Assembly (NCBI GenBank): GCA_019232645.1
Contig: JAFANO010000442.1
Span: 1 to 11,518, forward strand
From: Planctomycetaceae bacterium
GTDB lineage: Bacteria; Planctomycetota; Planctomycetia; Isosphaerales; Isosphaeraceae
Direction: 5' to 3'
DNA length: 11,518 nt
This document shows, one piece after another, positions 8,348 to 11,518 of the stretch (positions are counted from its first letter, which is position 1; each line of letters starts with the position of its first letter). A model generated the notes under the pieces. That model was not told the DNA's origin. It did no database searches and was given only the letters and a program-made list of their open reading frames with translations. Made by a program: the position numbers and the translations under genes.

Positions 8348-10090
8348 TCACTCTTCGCCGAGTGAGGGGTGTGAGGCCACCGATGGGGCCTCCCATCCCA
8401 GCGTCATGCGGAGCCAGTTCAGGGTGCTGCGCGACAGCGAAGGGGATGATGAGGTCGACAGCGCCAGGATCGGGGCGGCCTGCGACTTCGGCCGCAACAC
8501 ATCCGGCTCCCCGGGCCGTTCCGGCGGGACCGTCTCCACCTCGGCGGCCTCCCCGGTCCCGCTCCGGGTGGTGAGCAGCCGTTCGAGCCGCTCGGCCGTG
8601 GCCAGCGACAGGCGCTGGAGGAACCGGAATGCGATGTCCGCCGCCAGGGTCGAGCACGCGTCCTGTTGGATCGCGACGGTCAGCAGCAGGTCCTGGCCAC
8701 TGGAGAGTCGGAAAATCGCCGTCGGACCCGACACGGGTGCCGGCGGTTCCACGTCCCGGGGCCCCGCGTCGGCCGGGAACACGAGCCGGCCGTCGCGCGT
8801 GCAAGCGATCCGCGGCATGTCGCAACCGAGCTTGTGGCTGGTGTCTTCGAGGATGGCGCAGATCGACGTCATCTCGGTGCAGAGCTCGATGCGCTGGATC
8901 GCTTCCCAGGTCACCTTGGCGGCGAACCGTTCCTGACGCCCGCGCGCCAGCCGCGACTGGAGGTCCGCGCGCAGCTTCGCCATCTCGTCGAGGCGGCTGG
9001 TCAAGATCAGCAGGAAGGCGAGGCAGCCCGACAGTCCCAGGACGAGTGCCAGCGGCTCGTTCCTCAGCGCCACGCCCAAGAGCACCACGCCGCAGAGGAA
9101 TCCCGAGAAGCAGTAGAGCAGCAATGCCGCCTGGCGCGGGTTGAGGCCCAGCCCGATCAACAAGTGGTGGACGTGCCGGCGGTCGGCGGAGCTCAGCGGC
9201 AGATTCCTGACCCAGCGGCGGAAGATGGCCATCGCCGTGTCGGAGATCGGCAGCCCCATCGCCAGGATCGGGAACAGGATCGAGATCGCCGACGGCCCCT
9301 TGAGCGAGCCCTGCACGCCGATCACGCCGATCAGCAGCCCGATCAGGAGGCTGCCGCTGTCGCCCAGGAAGATGCAGGCGGGGTGCCAGTTGTAGAGCAG
9401 GAACCCGGCCAGGCTCCCGGCCAGCGCGGCCGCCATGATCGCGACCCCGACGTTCTGGTGGTGGATCGCCACCAGGGTCAACGTCCCGCTGACCAGCAGG
9501 CCGACCCCCGAGGCCAGGCCGTCCATGCCATCGATGAGGTTCCAGACATTCATACAACCCAGGAACCAGAGCATCGTGACCGCCAAGCCGGACGGAGCCA
9601 CGCTGACGGCGTATCCCGCGACGGCCAGGTCGACGCTCGGCCGACCCAGCTCGAACCCCACGCCGAGGAACTCGAAGCTGTCGATCCGGACGCCGCCGAG
9701 GTAGAGCACCAAGACGGCCATCGCCTGGCCCGCCAGCTTGATCCGCGGGCCCATCGAGCGTGTGTCATCGATGAAGCCGATGACCAGGACCAGTAGCGAG
9801 GCCATGAACACCGACGCCTGCCGCGCCCACCACTCGGCGAAGCCCGACCACGCGACGAGGTAGCCGCCGTAACCCGCGATGGCGATGCCCGAGGCGATCC
9901 CGAACGCCAGGCCCAGGCCGCCCAGCCGGGGCGTCGCCCCTTTGTGGATCCGCCGGAAGTGATCGGGACGATCAATCGCCCCGGCCCAGACCGCGATCCG
10001 CGTCACCAGTGGAATGGCGAGCACGCAACCCATGAACGCGACGGCGAAAATCAGCAGGAACGAGTTCGAGATCATCATGAACGGGACCAT
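8348..10090 (-). CDS. WecA/MraY-type sugar-1-phosphate transferase with C-terminal cytosolic extension
   Basis: Polyprenyl-phosphate N-acetylhexosamine-1-phosphate transferase family (glycosyltransferase family 4). It would start repeat-unit synthesis by moving a sugar-1-phosphate from a UDP-sugar to the lipid carrier at the inner membrane. Numbered from the ATG at 10090 (580 residues), the signature motifs are the Asp pair in GFIDDT (D108-D109), NLIDGMDG (184-191), GDSGS (243-247) and the HxHH loop in DRRHVHH (303-309). About eleven spans end near residue 366. The family is usually about 340-380 residues; here about 210 extra residues follow. Of these, about 375-508 look folded (helices, then strands around PRIACTRDGRLVF and LLLTVAIQQDA, then a closing helix), loosely GAF-like, and the last 70 are Pro/Ser-rich. 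Start choice: a TTG at 10096 is also open, but the ATG at 10090 has a G-rich stretch about 9 nt upstream. First gene of the operon. Confidence 0.95.
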   Translation of the reverse strand: MVPFMMISNSFLLIFAVAFMGCVLAIPLVTRIAVWAGAIDRPDHFRRIHKGATPRLGGLGLAFGIASGIAIAGYGGYLVAWSGFAEWWARQASVFMASLLVLVIGFIDDTRSMGPRIKLAGQAMAVLVLYLGGVRIDSFEFLGVGFELGRPSVDLAVAGYAVSVAPSGLAVTMLWFLGCMNVWNLIDGMDGLASGVGLLVSGTLTLVAIHHQNVGVAIMAAALAGSLAGFLLYNWHPACIFLGDSGSLLIGLLIGVIGVQGSLKGPSAISILFPILAMGLPISDTAMAIFRRWVRNLPLSSADRRHVHHLLIGLGLNPRQAALLLYCFSGFLCGVVLLGVALRNEPLALVLGLSGCLAFLLILTSRLDEMAKLRADLQSRLARGRQERFAAKVTWEAIQRIELCTEMTSICAILEDTSHKLGCDMPRIACTRDGRLVFPADAGPRDVEPPAPVSGPTAIFRLSSGQDLLLTVAIQQDACSTLAADIAFRFLQRLSLATAERLERLLTTRSGTGEAAEVETVPPERPGEPDVLRPKSQAAPILALSTSSSPSLSRSTLNWLRMTLGWEAPSVASHPSLGEE

Positions 10091-10329
10091 CCTCAACGCC
10101 CCCCGATCACCTGTCCGCCGCCCGGTTCGCCGCGCAAGGCATCAATCTCGACGCGAGATCGTGCCGCAGTCCAGAACGAGAAACGCCCTTCGATGGGTCC
10201 GGGGACGACCCCACGGCGGACCTACCGCTCGAAAGGTACGACGAGTCAGAGGTCCTAACGGACTTCGAATGACCCCCCCGCACCACGCTCAAAGGAACTC
10301 TCGTTCCGGAAAATGATGGCCAAAGAGGG

Positions 10330-10374
10330 CGCGAAAGGCACATCCCCGAGACTGGGGATGGCGGCCTCATCGCG
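10330..10374 (-). promoter_or_regulatory. 45-nt imperfect palindrome (possible leader hairpin)
   Basis: Three stacked inverted arms: CGCGA (10330-10334) with TCGCG (10370-10374), AGGC (10336-10339) with GCCT (10364-10367), and CATCCCC (10341-10347) with GGGGATG (10354-10360) around a 6-nt loop. That gives 16 pairs with small internal loops. No run of T follows on either side, so it is not a classic intrinsic terminator. On the minus strand it would sit about 240 nt before the first gene of the operon, where it could act as a leader structure. The pairing is seen in the sequence; the role is a guess. Confidence 0.45.
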
Positions 10375-10539
10375 GGTGCTCGAAGCAACCAACGGCCGGG
10401 AGGTATGTGAGGACGGGGTGAGCAGGACCTACTCGTGGAGCGAGCGCCGCATTTCACGTCGATGTCTCGTCATCCGTGACTGAATCGGGACAAATTCGCT
10501 CCGGAGATCCATCCAGAGCGAAGCCTCCCTGCCCGCGAA

Positions 10540-10568
10540 AGTATCGAGGTTCGGACATCCCGGGTCAA
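10540..10568 (-). promoter_or_regulatory. Candidate sigma-70-type promoter for the EPS operon
   Basis: On the minus strand TTGACC (10568-10563) is followed after exactly 17 nt by GATACT (10545-10540). The -35 matches 5 of 6 consensus bases and the -10 matches 4 of 6. The expected start site is near 10533. It faces the EPS operon with no gene between, and an operator-like motif cluster overlaps the -35. In GC-rich DNA such a match is less likely by chance, but no experiment supports it and planctomycete promoters are poorly defined. Confidence 0.35.
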
Positions 10569-10603
10569 GAGCGGAATCGTCGACCCGTGACCCGGTGACC
10601 CGG
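10560..10603. repeat. Cluster of TGACCCGG motifs at the candidate promoter
   Basis: On the plus strand TGACCCGG occurs twice head to tail (10588-10595 and 10596-10603). It is preceded by a related CGACCCGT (10581-10588) and by the exact inverted copy CCGGGTCA (10560-10567). The inverted copy overlaps the -35 box of the candidate operon promoter. Repeated sites overlapping and just upstream of a -35 are the usual layout of a regulator's operator, but the regulator is unknown. Confidence 0.45.
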
Positions 10604-10790
10604 AATGAATCGCGTCTCAGGAAAGGAATCCATGCTCGGACCTCAGTTCGCGGCCTGTCCGCGACACACAGGTTCCGGCACCGGTCGGACCTCTGGTTAT
10701 CCGTGCCTGACTGACCCGAGACGCTGTATCTCACCGGGGCGATGTCGCGACAGTCCCCCGGGTCGGTGGGACCACGCGACGGTCGCGCGC

Positions 10791-11300
10791 GTGTCCCGCC
10801 TCCGGCCGGACGACCCGATGGAGCGCCTGGCCGTGGCGCTGGCCTTCCGCGGCCTCTCGCCCTCCAGCGATCGCGCGCCGAGCCGGATGGCGGCCATGGC
10901 CGTCGATGAGGTCCCCTGGGTGCTCGAGGACCTACGCCTCGACGCCTCGGTGACCGAGATGGACCGCCTTCCTCGGCGGCGGTAGCGCCCCAGCCGAGCC
11001 GCTCCCGACGGCGGCCGTCCGCGTCGCCCCCCCTTCCCCGCGCCCTGGTCCACGGAAGGCGCCAGGGCCACCGCGCTGCGGCTCGGCGACCCCCGTCGTC
11101 CCCCGCGTCTCGGGCGGCCGGTCCTCTTCGACCTCCGCGCCTTGTCCGAGACGGATGATGACGTGCTGCTCCAGGCGATCGGGCGGGTCGCGCGGGGATC
11201 GGGCCCCGATTGCGGCGGACGGTTCCCGGCCCGGGCCGTTGCCGTGATACCCGTCACGCGTTATCGTGATCTGCGAGAGTGCCTGTCTCTCACGACGTGA
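10791..11300 (+). pseudogene. Coding-like stretch with an in-frame stop; unrecognised, probably decayed
   Basis: From about 10770 to 10985 one plus-strand frame has almost exclusively G or C at codon third positions (about 5 A/T in 72 codons) and protein-like content (around MERLAVALAFRGLSP, then VDEVPWVLEDLRLD). It ends at TAG (10983-10985). The same frame stays open to TGA (11298-11300) and again looks protein-like (VLFDLRALSETDDDVLL, then RAVAVIPVTRYRDL). Between them (10965-11035) the +1 frame looks better (around FLGGGSAPAEPLPTAAV), and a run of seven C lies at 11027-11033. Two compensating frameshifts, true decay or sequence error would all explain this. GTG 10791 or ATG 10818 are possible starts; the frame is open back to 10605, but that part has no coding bias. 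I recognise no family. The opposite strand is also open but less protein-like. Confidence 0.35.
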
Positions 11301-11367
11301 GATAACCTCGAAGAAGGGGCTGCGGAGGGTCGTGCTCCCCCTCTGGCTCGCTCTCACCCGTCGAAAA

Positions 11368-11417
11368 ATCTGAAATTTGAAATTTCAAATTTATCTGAAA
11401 TTTGAAATTTCAAATTT
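11368..11417. repeat. Two tandem 25-bp AT-rich units, each with a perfect 20-bp palindrome
   Basis: A 25-bp unit (ATCTG followed by the palindrome AAATTTGAAATTTCAAATTT) occurs twice without mismatch (11368-11392 and 11393-11417). Each palindrome (11373-11392 and 11398-11417) equals its own reverse complement, and it is also built of alternating AAATTT blocks spaced by G or C. It is a sharp AT island in very GC-rich DNA. It lies after the coding-like plus-strand stretch ending at 11300 and before an open minus-strand frame that stops at 11422, so a position between convergent genes is possible. Candidate roles are a two-way terminator, a binding site for an AT-seeking protein or a dispersed repeat; none is shown. 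Confidence 0.95.
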
Positions 11418-11518
11418 CCAATCAGCGGACCGTGTGCTCGAAATCCCTGGCACCCGTACCAGGACCCCTCAAGGACGGCCGGCCGGAGGCTCGCGCGGGC
11501 CTCAGGAACTCCGCGGCG

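Larger units (their letters stand above)
10091..10790 (-). other. Gene-free region: putative promoter and long leader of the EPS operon
   Basis: About 700 nt without a convincing gene: open frames here lack the G/C-ending codon bias of the real genes and read as Arg/Ser/Pro-rich noise. Composition is less GC-rich than in the genes. Contents: a candidate promoter (10540-10568), an operator-like motif cluster (10560-10603), a 45-nt imperfect palindrome (10330-10374), a small inverted repeat GGAAC/GTTCC (10294-10307) and another, ATCTCG/CGAGAT (10145-10159). If transcription starts near 10533, the leader before the first gene is about 440 nt. I could not match it to a known riboswitch; it does not show the conserved core of the cyclic-di-GMP (GEMM) class. 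Confidence 0.5.

Noticed and set aside
5955..8936. A 993-codon open frame on the plus strand across the kinase gene and parts of both neighbours.
   Set aside because: It is antisense to three genes with clear family motifs. Its translation is Asp/Gln/Arg/His/Gly-rich without any domain, as expected for the complement of GC-biased codons.
10330..10440. Possible cyclic-di-GMP (GEMM) riboswitch around the leader palindrome.
   Set aside because: The conserved unpaired core and the tetraloop-receptor arrangement are not found on either strand; only a generic hairpin is visible.
10107..10734. Minus-strand open frames of 116 and 101 codons upstream of the operon.
   Set aside because: No third-position G/C bias, no ribosome-binding site that stands out and no recognisable protein; the interval is better read as a promoter and leader region.
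10091..10790. Sigma-54 promoter (TGGCAC-N5-TTGC), expected in some exosortase regulons.
   Set aside because: No acceptable match on the minus strand in this region; only the sigma-70-like pair was found.
10697..11357. Minus-strand open frames of 186 and 141 codons opposite the coding-like stretch.
   Set aside because: In 10771-10985 the codon bias clearly favours the plus strand, and the minus translations are Arg/Ser/Gly-rich. In 11060-11290 the strand is less clear, so this is not fully excluded.
11422..11518. Open minus-strand frame of 31 codons ending in TGA at 11422, possibly the tail of a gene entering from the right.
   Set aside because: Too short, with only moderate codon bias and no recognisable motif; it cannot be told from chance.

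Overview
The window is very GC-rich (roughly 70% by eye), with strongly G/C-ending codons and a mix of ATG and GTG starts. The gene content is an exosortase, a Wzy-type exopolysaccharide (EPS) assembly set and a giant FHA/TPR membrane protein. Together these suggest a planctomycete, probably of the Isosphaeraceae/Gemmatales kind. That placement is an inference from gene content and composition; no rRNA or other marker is present.

Layout. Everything from about 10,090 down to position 1 lies on the minus strand and reads as one operon, with gaps of 16 to 85 nt. In transcription order it holds: (1) a WecA/MraY-type polyprenyl-phosphate sugar-1-phosphate transferase with an extra C-terminal cytosolic domain (10090-8348); (2) a fused Wzz/BY-kinase, i.e. 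chain-length regulator plus tyrosine autokinase (8315-6051); (3) an O-antigen ligase/polymerase-like membrane protein starting at GTG (6034-4472); (4) a 1077-residue protein with a divergent FHA domain, a long disordered linker, one membrane span and a TPR-like C-terminus (4431-1198); (5) an exosortase with an intact Cys/Arg/His triad (about 1112-156); (6) the first 26 codons of a gene with a signal-peptide-like start, cut by the window edge (78-1).

Upstream of the operon (10,091 to about 10,790) is a region without a convincing gene. It holds a candidate promoter (TTGACC-17 nt-GATACT) facing the operon. Four copies or partial copies of an 8-bp motif, TGACCCGG, overlap and lie just upstream of its -35 box. 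If this promoter is real, the operon has a leader of about 440 nt containing a 45-nt imperfect palindrome. On the plus strand, about 10,791-11,300 carries codon-biased coding-like sequence interrupted by an in-frame TAG, probably a decayed gene. Positions 11,368-11,417 hold an AT-only-cored tandem repeat: two copies of a 25-bp unit, each containing the same perfect 20-bp palindrome.

How the genes fit together. The first enzyme would load a sugar phosphate on a lipid carrier, the ligase/polymerase-like protein would join units or transfer glycan, and the Wzz/BY-kinase would set chain length. The exosortase would process secreted proteins with C-terminal sorting tags, a process commonly linked to EPS loci. 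The FHA/TPR protein is the least understood member and may be a membrane scaffold. No flippase (Wzx), outer-membrane export channel (Wza) or other glycosyltransferase is visible here, so those must be encoded elsewhere.
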